Assembly: GCF_030316765.1 (NCBI RefSeq)
Contig: NZ_JASZYT010000004.1
Span: 372,001 to 436,000, forward strand
DNA: 64,000 bases
Source: Variovorax saccharolyticus
GTDB taxonomy: Bacteria > Pseudomonadota > Gammaproteobacteria > Burkholderiales > Burkholderiaceae_C
Direction of reading: 5' to 3'
Shown: positions 8,367 to 17,688 of the stretch, one piece after another
Position numbering within the stretch: the first letter of the stretch is position 1
Layout of the letters: every line of letters starts with the position of its first letter
The notes under the pieces: model-generated
Told to the model about the DNA's origin: nothing
Seen by the model: the letters and a program-made list of their open reading frames with translations, nothing else
The model's database searches: none
Program-made: the position numbers and the translations under genes

Positions 8367-10441
8367 CTCGCCTCCTCGACGAAGCTCACCACCGCGTCGG
8401 CGGCGGCGATGCCTTCGGCCGTGACCATCAGCGGATTGATCTCCAGCGTGCCCAGGCGCGGGCCCAGCGCGGCTGCCAGCGAGCCGAAGCGCAGCACCAC
8501 GTCGACCAGCGCGTCGGCATCGCCCTTCGGACGGCCGCGCCACCCGCCAATCAGTTTCAGCACGCCCAGCGCGTCCAGTTGCGCGCGCACGCGCTCGGCG
8601 GTGGTCGGTGCGGTGAGCACGGCGCTGCGCGGGTGCAGTTCGACCTGCACGCCCCCCAGGCCCAGCACGAGGACGGTGCCGAACACCGGATCGTGCCGCG
8701 CGCCGAGCATCAGTTCAGCCAGCGGTGAGAGCTTTCGCGCGACCAGCACACCCTGCTGCCGCGCCTGCGGTGCCAGGCGTGCAACCGCGCCGGTGATGCC
8801 CTCGTAGGCCTCGCGGATCTCCTGCTCGCTGCGCAGTCCCACGCGCACGCCGCCCACGTCGCTCTTGTGCAGCAGGTCGGCAGAGACGATCTTCATCACC
8901 GCTTCCCCGCCGAGCGTCCGCCAGGCCGCGACCGCATCGGCCGGCGAATGGACCCACCGGTGCGGTGCGGCGGGCACGCCGAAGCCGCCGAGGAAGTCCA
9001 GGGCCTCGGCTTCGTTCAGCAGCGCCGGCGCGATGTCGAGTTGCGCCGGCTGCTGCGGCTGGGGCTCGATGCGGTGCGCGGCCCACCTGGCCTTCGCGGC
9101 GAGCACCTCCACGGCGTGCGTCGGCTCCTCGAAGACCAGGCAGCCGCATTCGAGCAGGGCTTGGCGCGTGGCCTCGTCGGCAATGCCGCACAAAGCCATG
9201 GGGACGCCGGGCGCTGCGGCGACGGCCTTGCGCACCATCTCCACGATCGACGGCGCCAGCAGCGGCGAAGCGAGGGCGGCGGCGACGAACAGGGCCAGTG
9301 CGTCGTAGGCGCCGCTGGTGGCTGCGCCTTGCGCCGCGAGGCCCAGCACGGGCAGGTCGGCCGTGACCTGACCGGTCACGTCGATGGGGTTCTGCGTGGC
9401 GCAGAAGGGAATGCGTTCGCGCAGCGGCATGGCCACGTTTTCCGGCAGCGCGGGCAGTTCGAGCCCGAGATCGGATGCGCTGTCGGCCATCAAGGTGCCG
9501 ACGCCGCCGGAGACCGTCACGATGCCGAGGCGTCGCCCGGCCGGCGTGCTGCCGGTCGCGAAGGCCTGGCCCAGCCGGAACATCTCGTCGACCGTGCGGG
9601 CGCGGATCGCGCCGGTGGCGTCGAACACCGCCTGGTACAGGGCGTCCTCGCCGGAGAGGCTGGCGGTGTGCGACATCGCGGCGCGGGCACCCGCTTCGGT
9701 GCGGCCGACCTTGGTCACGATCACCGGCTTGCCGGCCGCACGCGCCTTGGCCAGCGCGCGCTGCAGGGCGGCGCCATCGCGCGCGCCCTCGATGTAGGCG
9801 AGGATCACGCGCGTGCCGGCGTCATCGGCCAACCAGTCGATCACGTCGGCCACCGACACCGCGGCCTCGTTGCCGGTGGTCACCCAGTGGCTGAGGCCGA
9901 GGCCGCCCTTGCGCGCCAGCGAGAAAGCATAGGCCCCGAAGGCGCCGCTCTGGCTCACGATGGCGACCTGGCCCACCTCCGGCACCCCGGCCAGTGGTGC
10001 CGGCGAGAAAGTGGCGAAGAGCTTGCGGCGGATGTTCATCACGCCGAGGCAGTTGGGCCCGAGCAGCGCCATCCCGGACGCAAGTGCGCGCTCCGCGATG
10101 CGCGCCTGCGTGGCGGCGCCTTCCTCGCCCATCTCGGCAAAGCCTGAACTGAGCACCACGGCGGCGCGTGCTCGCCGTGCAATCAATTGCTCGATGGCTC
10201 CCTCCACGCTGGCGGCCGGCAGTGCGACGATGGCCAGGTCGATCGGCGCGGGCACCGCATCGATCGTCGCGAAGGCCGTCAGGCCCTGCACCTCGGCCGC
10301 GCCGGGATTGACCGGATAGATGGGCCCGTCGTAGCCGAGCCGGAGCAGCAGTTGCACCGGCATGCCGCCGACCTTCTGCGGGTTTTGCGAGGCGCCGATG
10401 ACGGCGACGCTGCGCGGCGAAAAAAGTGCGTCGAGTTGCAT
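8363..10441 (-). CDS. ADP-forming acetate/acyl-CoA ligase family protein
   Basis: A 692-aa fused-subunit acyl-CoA synthetase of the NDP-forming (ACD/Pat-like without GNAT) type. An N-terminal CoA-binding Rossmann domain (about 1-125, SVAVIGASQNPQKVGG) is followed by a succinyl-CoA-ligase-like domain carrying the phosphorylatable His258 in SHTASLSGEDALY. The C-terminal ATP-grasp domain (about 470-690) includes EVLAAK, GGEAVMKIVSADLLHKSDVGGV and LEINPLMV. It is the first gene of the leftward operon, 45 bases downstream of the IclR gene. It probably activates the acid imported or produced by this operon as its CoA thioester. Members in this order are often annotated on aromatic or feruloyl-type acids, but the substrate is unknown here. 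Confidence 0.92.
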   Translation of the reverse strand: MQLDALFSPRSVAVIGASQNPQKVGGMPVQLLLRLGYDGPIYPVNPGAAEVQGLTAFATIDAVPAPIDLAIVALPAASVEGAIEQLIARRARAAVVLSSGFAEMGEEGAATQARIAERALASGMALLGPNCLGVMNIRRKLFATFSPAPLAGVPEVGQVAIVSQSGAFGAYAFSLARKGGLGLSHWVTTGNEAAVSVADVIDWLADDAGTRVILAYIEGARDGAALQRALAKARAAGKPVIVTKVGRTEAGARAAMSHTASLSGEDALYQAVFDATGAIRARTVDEMFRLGQAFATGSTPAGRRLGIVTVSGGVGTLMADSASDLGLELPALPENVAMPLRERIPFCATQNPIDVTGQVTADLPVLGLAAQGAATSGAYDALALFVAAALASPLLAPSIVEMVRKAVAAAPGVPMALCGIADEATRQALLECGCLVFEEPTHAVEVLAAKARWAAHRIEPQPQQPAQLDIAPALLNEAEALDFLGGFGVPAAPHRWVHSPADAVAAWRTLGGEAVMKIVSADLLHKSDVGGVRVGLRSEQEIREAYEGITGAVARLAPQARQQGVLVARKLSPLAELMLGARHDPVFGTVLVLGLGGVQVELHPRSAVLTAPTTAERVRAQLDALGVLKLIGGWRGRPKGDADALVDVVLRFGSLAAALGPRLGTLEINPLMVTAEGIAAADAVVSFVEEAR

Positions 10442-10486
10442 GCGGAAATTCGAGGGTTGAAGAAGACGACAAGAAAGAGGAGAGGC

Positions 10487-11344
10487 TCAGGCGACGCCTG
10501 CATTGCGTTCGCAAAGGCGCACCAGTTCCACCAGACGCGGTCCGACGTCGGACTCCAAGGTCTTGGCATCGATCTGGGTACCGGGCACCGCGCAGTTGAA
10601 CAGCAGCGCGCGTGTGCCCTGGCGCAGGCGCGAAGCCACCGCGACACCGAGCACGCCCATGCCCGCATCGCCGCGATTGATCGCAAAGCCATGACGCGAC
10701 TGCAGCTGCAGCGAATCCTTGATGCCGGCCGCGCAGCGCGCCAGTTCCTCGGGGCGCTCCGCCTTGAGCTGGCGCAACACTGCGCTGCGTTCCTTTTCAT
10801 CCAGGGAGTGCAGCCAGGCCCGTCCCATGGCGCTGCTGGCCACACTGCGCAGTGCACCCACATCCGGGCGCGCCAGCGTGCCCCGCTTGTAGGCGCAGGT
10901 TTCGACGTACACCACGTCCAGCCCCATGGCGACACCGATCGAGGCGGCGCCGCGCACCTGGTCGGCGAACGACTGCATCAGCGGGCGCGCCTGGGCGCGC
11001 AAGGGGATCGAGACGATGTAGGGGTAGCCCAGCGCGACCGCGGCCGGGCCGATGAAGTAGCGATCGATGCGCTCGTCTCGATCCAGGTAGCCCATCTCGA
11101 GCAGCGTTCCGCACAGCCTCGACACCGTGGAGCGCGGAAGGCCAAGCAGCGTTGCCAACTCACTGTTGGCATAGGGTCGGGGATCGCGCAGGAAGGTCTG
11201 CAGGATCATGAGGCCCTTGGCAAGCGTTCCGGCGAAATTGGGATCGCCGATACGCAGCGCGCTGACGTCGGACTGGTGGCGGAGCTGGCGGATCATTCGC
11301 CGCACTCTAGGGCTGGCAGCGGCGTTCTCAAAATCAAGTTCCAT
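10487..11344 (-). CDS. IclR-family transcriptional regulator
   Basis: A 285-aa regulator. The winged helix-turn-helix lies at about residues 40-95 (LAKGLMILQTFL, NSELATLLGLPRSTVSRLCGTLLEMGYL). The IclR effector domain follows (GLDVVYVETCAYKRGT, SSAMGRAWLHSL, GFAINRGDAGMGVLGVAV). The extended N-terminus (about 35 residues before the HTH) is longer than usual but starts at a single plausible ATG. It lies between two gene sets: the acyl-CoA ligase operon behind it on the same strand and the divergent exported DUF1254 pair. IclR proteins typically control the adjacent catabolic genes and respond to a pathway acid. Confidence 0.93.
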   Translation of the reverse strand: MELDFENAAASPRVRRMIRQLRHQSDVSALRIGDPNFAGTLAKGLMILQTFLRDPRPYANSELATLLGLPRSTVSRLCGTLLEMGYLDRDERIDRYFIGPAAVALGYPYIVSIPLRAQARPLMQSFADQVRGAASIGVAMGLDVVYVETCAYKRGTLARPDVGALRSVASSAMGRAWLHSLDEKERSAVLRQLKAERPEELARCAAGIKDSLQLQSRHGFAINRGDAGMGVLGVAVASRLRQGTRALLFNCAVPGTQIDAKTLESDVGPRLVELVRLCERNAGVA

Positions 11345-11349
11345 TATTC

Positions 11350-11404
11350 GGAACGGGATTCCTGATCTCCTGCAGACGCGTCGAAAATTGCCCCGATGGG
11401 CAAT
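11350..11404. promoter_or_regulatory. Candidate IclR operator region
   Basis: In the divergent gap between the IclR gene and the DUF1254 gene there is a perfect inverted repeat ATTGCCC-CGAT-GGGCAAT (11387-11404). A weaker GGAA-CGGGA-TTCC repeat (11350-11362) lies just before the IclR start. Both are placed where a repressor or activator could act on both promoters. Confidence 0.45.
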
Positions 11405-11495
11405 GCGGGATGCCCTTTGGCCTTATTTACCGCGACGCGGGCTCGGCCGCACATTTGATTTCTCTCGGCATGGACAGATCCAGAAAGCTCAGCCA

Positions 11496-12890
11496 ATGAT
11501 TCGACGCAGCCTCTTGACCCTTCTTTTTGCCAGTGTCGGTTTGTCGGTGCAGGGTGCTTCGGCCGCTGCTGAGCTCACGCCAGTGGAGGCGCGCGCCATC
11601 GCAAAGGAGGCCTACGTCTACGGCTTTCCGATGGAAGACAGCTATCGCACCATGTATGCCTTCTCCATCGCCAAGGGCAACCCTGAGTACAAGGGGCCTT
11701 TCAACTCGGTGCTGAACATCGCCCGGGTGTTCACGCCTGACGACAAGGCATTCGTCACGCCGAACTCGGACACCCCCTACACCTTCCTCGGCCTGGACCT
11801 TCGCACCGAACCGATCGTGCTGACCCTGCCGGCCATCGAGAAGAACCGCTACTACGTGTTCCAGATGATGGACCTGTACACCTACAACTTCGACTACCTC
11901 GGCACACGGACGACGGGCAATGGCGGGGGCAAGTTCCTGATTGCCGGGCCACGGTGGAAGGGACAGGTGCCCAAGGGGATCACCAAGGTGGTCCGCTCCG
12001 AGACCGAACTGGTCAACGTCATCGGTCGCACGCAGTTGTTCAACCCGGCGGACCTCGACAAGGTCAAGAAGATCCAGGCGGGCTACAAGGTTGAACCGCT
12101 GTCGGCCTTTGTTGGCAAGGAGGCGCCAAAAGCGTTGGCCGAGCCGGACTGGATCAAGCCGCTTGGCGCGGCCGAGCAGCGCACGTCGCTCGAGTTCTTC
12201 AACGTGCTGAACTTTGCGCTTCAGTTCGCCCCGACACATCCGAGCGAAAAAGAGTTGCGTGCGCGTTTCGCTCGCATCGGTGTCGCGCCTGGCAAGCACA
12301 TCGACGTGGGCGCATTGCCCGCCGACATCCAGGCGGCCATGCAGGACGGCATGGCCGATGGCCAGAAGGCGATCGACGCGCGCCGCGCCGAGCTCGGCGG
12401 CAAGATCGACACGCTGTTCGGTACCCGTGCCTACATGAAGAACAACAACCTCGACCGGGCGGTAGGGGCGCAGGTCGGCATCGGCGCGAACTCCAGAGAG
12501 GAGGCGCTCTATCCCATCTATGAAAAGGATGCCGCCGGACAAGCGCTCGACGGAAGCAAGGCTCGCTACGTGCTGCGCTTTGCGAAGGGGCAGCTTCCGC
12601 CGGTCAATGCGTTCTGGTCGCTCACGATGTATGGCTTGCCCGACCAGTTGCTCGTGAAGAACGACCAGGACCGCTATCTCATCAACTCGCCCATGCTGCC
12701 AGACCTGAAGACTGACGCTGACGGAGGGCTCACCATCTACATCCAGAGCGAGTCCCCGGGGAAGGACAGGGAAGCCAACTGGCTGCCGGCGCCCCAGGGG
12801 CCGTTCATGCTGACCATGCGCTACTACCTGCCCAAGCCGGAGCTGCTCAGCGGGCAATGGAAGTCGCCCGTCGTGCGTGCGGCGCCATGA
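11496..12890 (+). CDS. Exported DUF1254/DUF1214 domain protein
   Basis: A 464-aa protein with a cleavable signal peptide (MIRRSLLTLLFASVGLS..ASA). A DUF1254 domain follows (EAYVYGFPMEDSYRTMY, FVTPNSDTPYTFLGLDL, YYVFQMMDLYTYNFDYLG). A C-terminal DUF1214 domain ends it (FWSLTMYGLPDQLLVKN, DREANWLPAPQGPFMLTMRYY). ATG 11496 is the start because it begins the signal peptide. It diverges from the IclR gene and is followed 27 bases later by a paralogue. Export separates this pair from the two cytoplasmic family members in the leftward operon. Confidence 0.92.
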   Translation: MIRRSLLTLLFASVGLSVQGASAAAELTPVEARAIAKEAYVYGFPMEDSYRTMYAFSIAKGNPEYKGPFNSVLNIARVFTPDDKAFVTPNSDTPYTFLGLDLRTEPIVLTLPAIEKNRYYVFQMMDLYTYNFDYLGTRTTGNGGGKFLIAGPRWKGQVPKGITKVVRSETELVNVIGRTQLFNPADLDKVKKIQAGYKVEPLSAFVGKEAPKALAEPDWIKPLGAAEQRTSLEFFNVLNFALQFAPTHPSEKELRARFARIGVAPGKHIDVGALPADIQAAMQDGMADGQKAIDARRAELGGKIDTLFGTRAYMKNNNLDRAVGAQVGIGANSREEALYPIYEKDAAGQALDGSKARYVLRFAKGQLPPVNAFWSLTMYGLPDQLLVKNDQDRYLINSPMLPDLKTDADGGLTIYIQSESPGKDREANWLPAPQGPFMLTMRYYLPKPELLSGQWKSPVVRAAP

Positions 12891-12917
12891 CCTGATCCCA
12901 CCGAGAGAACCCGAGCC

Positions 12918-14300
12918 ATGTCATTGAAAGCCAGCTTCATCTCGATTGCGGCGCTGTGCGCACCCCTGGTGATGTCGTCGCCCGCAGCCGCCCAGACCGC
13001 GGTCTCGCCCGCCGAGGCGCGGGCCGTGGCGAAGGACGCCTACATCTACGCTTTCTCGATGCTCGAGAACTACAACACCATGTACAAGCAGCTGGCGGAT
13101 CCTGCGGGGCGCGAGTACGTGGGCGGCTTCGGCAAGTTCCGCCACTACTCGCAGCTCTACACGCCTGAGAACCGCGACGTGGTGACGCCCAACAACGACA
13201 CCCCTTATTCATGGGCGTGGCTCGACTTGCGCGCCGAGCCCTGGGTGGTCAGCGTCCCCGCCGTCGCGAACAAGCGCTACTACGTGCAACAGTGGGTCGA
13301 TCTGTACACCTACAACTTCGCCTACCTGGGGTCGCGCGCGACCGGCAATGAAGCAGGCAGCTACATGGTTGCGGGGCCGCACTGGAAGGGCAAGCCCCCT
13401 CCCGGCATCAAGAAGGTGTTCCGCTCCGAGACCGACATCGTCATGACGCTCACGCGCACCGCGCTCAACGGCCCGGACGATATCGAGGCCGTGAAGGCCG
13501 TGAAGGCCGTGCAGGCCGGCATGCGGCTCGAGCCGCTGAGCAGCTTTCGCAAGACGGCCGCTCCGCCGGCCGCCCCCGCCGTGACCTTCCCGCCCTACGA
13601 CGCCGCGAAGGCACGCTCGCATGATTTCATCGGCTACCTGAACTTTCTGTTGCAGTTCACGCAGCCACCGAACAAGAGCGAGATCGCGTTGATGAAGCGC
13701 TTCTCGACCATCGGCATTGGCCCGGGCAAACCCTTCGACGCATCGACAGTGCCGCCCGAGACGCTGGCCGCGATCGACGCCGGCGTGAAGGACGCACAAA
13801 CCGCCATGGCCGAGAAGGTGAAGGTGACGCTCTCTTCCAACGGCCTGTTCGGCACGCGCGCGGACCTGAAAAACGACTACATGAAGCGCGCCATCGCCGC
13901 AGAGATGGGCCTGTACGGCAATTCATTGGTGGAGGCCTGGTATGGCGGCTATGTCGGCGACGGCAGCAAGCCGTCGACCATCCATTTCGCACCTGGCCAG
14001 TTGCCGCCCGCGAAGTTCTTCTGGTCGATGACCCTCTACACCTTGCCCGACCGCTTCCTCTACGCCAACGAACTCAAGCGGTACTCGATCGGCGACCGCA
14101 CTCCCGGCCTGAAGCGAGATGCGGACGGTGGCCTCACGCTCCATGTCGGTCACACATCCCCTGGCCCCGACAAGGAGTCGAACTGGCTGCCGGCCCCTGA
14201 CGGTCCCTACAGTGCCGTGGGCCGCATCTATGGTCCCAGCAAGGAGGCGATGAACGGCACCTGGAAGCTGCCGCCGCTGGTGCCAGTGGCGGCAAAGTAG
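12918..14300 (+). CDS. Exported DUF1254/DUF1214 domain protein
   Basis: A 460-aa protein with signal peptide (residues 1-25, ending SSPAAAQ). The family signatures are VVTPNNDTPYSWAWLDL, RYYVQQWVDLYTYNFAYLG, FWSMTLYTLPDRFLYANE and SNWLPAPDGPYSAVGRIYG. GAGAGAA lies just ahead of the ATG. It is the second gene of the rightward exported pair and convergent with the DUF6351-like gene. The repeated YTYNF and NNDTPY segments shared by the two neighbours point to tandem duplication. Confidence 0.92.
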   Translation: MSLKASFISIAALCAPLVMSSPAAAQTAVSPAEARAVAKDAYIYAFSMLENYNTMYKQLADPAGREYVGGFGKFRHYSQLYTPENRDVVTPNNDTPYSWAWLDLRAEPWVVSVPAVANKRYYVQQWVDLYTYNFAYLGSRATGNEAGSYMVAGPHWKGKPPPGIKKVFRSETDIVMTLTRTALNGPDDIEAVKAVKAVQAGMRLEPLSSFRKTAAPPAAPAVTFPPYDAAKARSHDFIGYLNFLLQFTQPPNKSEIALMKRFSTIGIGPGKPFDASTVPPETLAAIDAGVKDAQTAMAEKVKVTLSSNGLFGTRADLKNDYMKRAIAAEMGLYGNSLVEAWYGGYVGDGSKPSTIHFAPGQLPPAKFFWSMTLYTLPDRFLYANELKRYSIGDRTPGLKRDADGGLTLHVGHTSPGPDKESNWLPAPDGPYSAVGRIYGPSKEAMNGTWKLPPLVPVAAK

Positions 14301-14418
14301 CACTCGCGTTTTCCGAAGGGGACCGTGAGCCTCCTGAGCGTTGGCGTTTTCGTGCTTGCCATCTTCGCCTCGCACATGGCCGGTCGCCGGATCTCCCGCT
14401 ACCAGGCGAACGCCTCGC
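14301..14418. other. Convergent gap, no clear terminator
   Basis: 118 bases between the stops of two convergent genes. I see no stem followed by a T-run and no other feature. Confidence 0.5.
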
Positions 14419-16884
14419 TCACCCGGCCACTGGCCGAGCCTGGTCCGGTTGCGTGTAGTCGCACACCCCCTCGGGGAAGATGCGCTTGAGCTGCTCGATC
14501 TGCTGGGCAGGGGGCGCCGAATTGCCATAGGTTCCGTCAGCCAGAGCCTTGTCCACCGGCTTGAGGGCGCAGCGGTAGATGCCGCCCTCGATCGGTGCAC
14601 CGGCCACGGTGCGGGACGTGCCGTACAGAGGAAAGCTTTGCGTGCATGCACCTGCGGCCTGACTGTCCAGGATGCCCGCCCAAACGCCGCCACCCGCGCT
14701 CATGCGTTGACCTTGCAGGTTGAAGCAGGCGTCCACTGCATCGCCCGGCTTGTTGCCGGCGATCCCGCCCGCAGGGTTCTTGCGCATGTTCGCGAGCCAT
14801 TGGTCCATCACGTCAAGCGCCTGCATCGACTGGCTCGCCTTGGGTGTGCCGGGCGCGGTGTCGGTGAACCACAAGACCAGGTTGTCGCTGTGGCCCATCT
14901 TCTGCAGCACACGCTGTCGCACCGCGAAGGACTGATGGCTGTTGTGCATGTCCAGTTCGCGCTCCATGTACTGCCGATGGTCGATGGCCGGTACGTCCAG
15001 GCGCCCCGTAAACACATGTCCCGAGGTGTAGGCGGCCCGCATCGCCAGCGGGTCGCCGACCGTGCGCGGCGCCGGTGCATCCGCGGTGGCCAGGCGCATG
15101 TTGCGACGGCTCCATGGGTCGAAGTAGCCGGCTTGCGACAGCGCCTTGTTGATCTCGGCCTGCGTCGTGCCGAAGAAGGGGAACCCCTCCTGAACCATGT
15201 CGCTCGGATGCTTCCAGCCGCCCACGTGCCAGTTCAGGTGCACGAATTCATCCATCGTGATGTGGCCCGCTCGCAGGGACTTGAGGCCGTATTGCACGCC
15301 CACGTTGTCCCAGGTCGGTCGGGCTGCGCCGCTGGGGTCCACGCCGTAGACGTTGCGCAGGTCGTCGTAGTGGGTCCAGCGGATGGCGGCGATATCGCTC
15401 TGCGGTTCGTACAACTGCTGGTTGGGCGCTTGACCGTACCAGGGATTCATCGACAACGGCGTGAGGCCGCGCCACGCCGGCACGCATTCGGTGGTGCCCT
15501 TCGCGGTGCTGTATCCCAGTGCGATCTTCAGCGGCGCGAGCGCATCGTTCACGCGCGTGTTCGGCCCGCCGTCGGGGTTTTCCTCCGCGTTCATGCCCAC
15601 CAGCCAGCTGCGGTTCTTGGTCACGCCCCACTTGCCGTTCGTGCGGTCGGTCGCGTCCATGTAGTGCTCCAGCAGTTCGCAGTCGCCAACGTGGATGGTC
15701 TGCGTGACCATGTCGGGGTAGCTCTGGACGGGCAGCAGGCCGTCGAGCACGCCTGGGTTGTTCTGCGCGATCATGTATTGCTGGATCGCACCGCCCGAGC
15801 CGCCCAGGCCGACGGTGTAGACGGGCGCGCCATAGCGCTCGATGAAGCGCTCCTTGGTCATCATCGCGGTCTCGCCGGCGAGGTTCATGTTGTAGTGCGT
15901 GCCGGTGTTGTTGCCGCTCGAATGAACGATCGCCCAGCCGCGGCCGAGTACGTCGAGGTTCATCGAGCCGCCATGCACCGTGCCCTGGCTGTGACCGATC
16001 GCCACGCCGCCCTGGAACCAGTAGAGCAGCTTGCCGTTCCACAGGGAGGTGTCGGTCTGCGCGCCGTTGTCGGCGGCCGGCATGGGCGCGAGCATCGCGA
16101 TGCTGTAGAGGAAGCGGTTGATGCTGCCGATCTCGCGCCGCACGACAAAGTCTACCGTGCGGCCGTCGGCCAGCGTTGCCTGTCCCATGTCGGTGGGGCG
16201 CGTACCGTCGGCCGGCAGCGGCTTGAGCGCGCCTGCCGTGCTGCGGTACTGGTAGCTGACGAAGGTGTCGATCGAGCAATCCTGGCTGTAGCCCAGCAAG
16301 GTGCCTTGGGCATCGCGAACCGGGTAGCCCGGCGGCACGGCGCTGTCCACGCGCGGCTGCTTGCCGACCGCGGCCTGGATCGTGGTACACACAAAAGGTG
16401 TCTGCTGCGGCCCGGTGAACATCGGGCCGGTGATCGGGTGGTTGGTCAGCGTGAGCTGGTCGCGGGCCTGTCCGTTGCCGCTGCGATGGCGGACCTCCAG
16501 CGAGTTCTTCCCCACCTTCAGGCCGCTGATCACGCCTTCGAGGCCGTCTGCGGTTTCGGCGAGTTTCACCTCCAGGCGCGTGCCATTGAGCCACAAGTCC
16601 AGCTTGTCGCGCAGGCCCGGCGCGGCTCGCACCTCGATGCGCGCGTCGCCGCCCGAAATGAACTCGGGCGCGCTCGACAGCACGCGCAGTCGAACGCTGT
16701 TGCCTTGCTCCTTGTCGTTCTGCGGTTTCGCCTGCTGCGCGGCGTTGGCGTCGGCGCTGCTCTTCAAACTGCTTGTGCCGCTTCCTCCGCCCAATCCGGA
16801 GCTTCCGCCACTGCTGCCTCCGCCGCAGGAAGCCAGCAGCACTACACACACGGCCGCTGAGGCCGTGAGAACCTTGGATGTCAT
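14419..16884 (-). CDS. Large lipoprotein, DUF6351-like hydrolase
   Basis: An 821-aa secreted lipoprotein. The signal peptide ends in the lipobox LLASC, followed by Gly/Ser-rich linkers. An Ig-like N-terminal region (PEFISGGDARIEVRA, NHPITGPMFTGPQQTPF) precedes the main domain. That domain contains a GLGGSGGAIQQY nucleophile elbow with Ser363, typical of alpha/beta hydrolases, and a late DTAPGTPKASQSM/AIDHRQYMEREL region. The overall layout matches the DUF6351 family as I know it, thought to be hydrolases; the substrate is unknown. GAGGAG precedes the ATG. The position beside the exported DUF1254 pair suggests that it releases a substrate for them outside the cytoplasm. Confidence 0.85.
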   Translation of the reverse strand: MTSKVLTASAAVCVVLLASCGGGSSGGSSGLGGGSGTSSLKSSADANAAQQAKPQNDKEQGNSVRLRVLSSAPEFISGGDARIEVRAAPGLRDKLDLWLNGTRLEVKLAETADGLEGVISGLKVGKNSLEVRHRSGNGQARDQLTLTNHPITGPMFTGPQQTPFVCTTIQAAVGKQPRVDSAVPPGYPVRDAQGTLLGYSQDCSIDTFVSYQYRSTAGALKPLPADGTRPTDMGQATLADGRTVDFVVRREIGSINRFLYSIAMLAPMPAADNGAQTDTSLWNGKLLYWFQGGVAIGHSQGTVHGGSMNLDVLGRGWAIVHSSGNNTGTHYNMNLAGETAMMTKERFIERYGAPVYTVGLGGSGGAIQQYMIAQNNPGVLDGLLPVQSYPDMVTQTIHVGDCELLEHYMDATDRTNGKWGVTKNRSWLVGMNAEENPDGGPNTRVNDALAPLKIALGYSTAKGTTECVPAWRGLTPLSMNPWYGQAPNQQLYEPQSDIAAIRWTHYDDLRNVYGVDPSGAARPTWDNVGVQYGLKSLRAGHITMDEFVHLNWHVGGWKHPSDMVQEGFPFFGTTQAEINKALSQAGYFDPWSRRNMRLATADAPAPRTVGDPLAMRAAYTSGHVFTGRLDVPAIDHRQYMERELDMHNSHQSFAVRQRVLQKMGHSDNLVLWFTDTAPGTPKASQSMQALDVMDQWLANMRKNPAGGIAGNKPGDAVDACFNLQGQRMSAGGGVWAGILDSQAAGACTQSFPLYGTSRTVAGAPIEGGIYRCALKPVDKALADGTYGNSAPPAQQIEQLKRIFPEGVCDYTQPDQARPVAG

Positions 16885-17122
16885 CGCGTCTCCTCGGGCA
16901 CGCAGGCCCTTGTTGTCGTTGCCAGAGCCGTATGCCCGGCCCTTGGCTGCGGTTGCTCGCGTACTGCACGTGAGCCGCGCGAAGGCTAGACGCTTTTTCG
17001 TCGCGTGACCATAGGTTCCGATTCGGATGACGGGGCCGTGGAATCGAGCGACGCATCAGCGCCACCCGTCTTGCGAGCCGCTGCGTGCCGGGGCATCGCG
17101 GCGCGAGAAAGGCGCACTCCAC
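16885..17122. other. Intergenic region, nothing recognised
   Basis: The stretch lies between the DUF6351-like start and the terminator at 17123. It should hold the leftward promoter of the lipoprotein gene; I cannot place -35/-10 boxes with confidence. Confidence 0.4.
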
Positions 17123-17148
17123 AAGAACGGCCCTTGCGGGCCGTTCTT
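17123..17148 (-). terminator. Hairpin terminator, 11-bp perfect stem
   Basis: AAGAACGGCCC and GGGCCGTTCTT pair perfectly around a TTGC loop. The A/T flanks of the stem act as tract on either strand. It lies 18 bases beyond the stop of the leftward glycine-zipper gene. Confidence 0.75.
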
Positions 17149-17166
17149 CATGTTCGCTTTTGGAAC

Positions 17167-17688
17167 TCAGCGCCCGTCGCGATCCGAGTCACCCGGGATT
17201 GCACGCTCCACGCTGTCGCTCAGACGCTGCCAGGCGTCGCGCGTGGCATGCCTGGCCCGTTCCCACTCCAACGTGGACCGTCCGCGCGCCGTGCCCCAGT
17301 CGCGGCCCAACGCCGGCTCCACCTCGTCGAAGGGGCGGTCGGGAAAGCGGGCATAGGAATCCACGCCGTAGCGGTAGGCGGGGGCGTAGTCGTCGTAGCT
17401 CGAGCCGCCTTCGACGTAGGGGCGCCCGGCATAGTTGTCGCGCCAGTAGGTGTCCTCGGCAGCCGGATCGGCCTTGGCGACACGGCGGCCGGCCAGTGCG
17501 CCGGCGACAGCGCCGACGGCGGCGCCCACGGCAGCGCCGACGGGGCCGGTCATGCCGCCCACGGCCGCGCCCGCTGCCGCGCCGCCAGCCACGCCACCGG
17601 CCACGCCGCCGACGACGGCACCGACGCCGGTCGCGGTGGCGCTTGAATCCGTGTCGCCGGCGACACGGGTATCGTTGGGATATGCCAT
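17167..17688 (-). CDS. Glycine-zipper protein
   Basis: A 173-aa protein starting at ATG 17688 behind a strong AAGGAG. Residues about 20-68 are a glycine-zipper stretch (repeated GxxxG/AxxxG such as GVGAVVGGVAGGVAGG) predicted to insert in or span a membrane. Then comes RR and a hydrophilic Tyr/Asp-rich half (DTYWRDNYAGRPY, DYAPAYRYGVDSYARFPDRPF). No signal peptide is evident. Similar proteins are common stress or envelope-associated hypotheticals in Burkholderiales; function is unknown. Confidence 0.82.
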   Translation of the reverse strand: MAYPNDTRVAGDTDSSATATGVGAVVGGVAGGVAGGAAAGAAVGGMTGPVGAAVGAAVGAVAGALAGRRVAKADPAAEDTYWRDNYAGRPYVEGGSSYDDYAPAYRYGVDSYARFPDRPFDEVEPALGRDWGTARGRSTLEWERARHATRDAWQRLSDSVERAIPGDSDRDGR

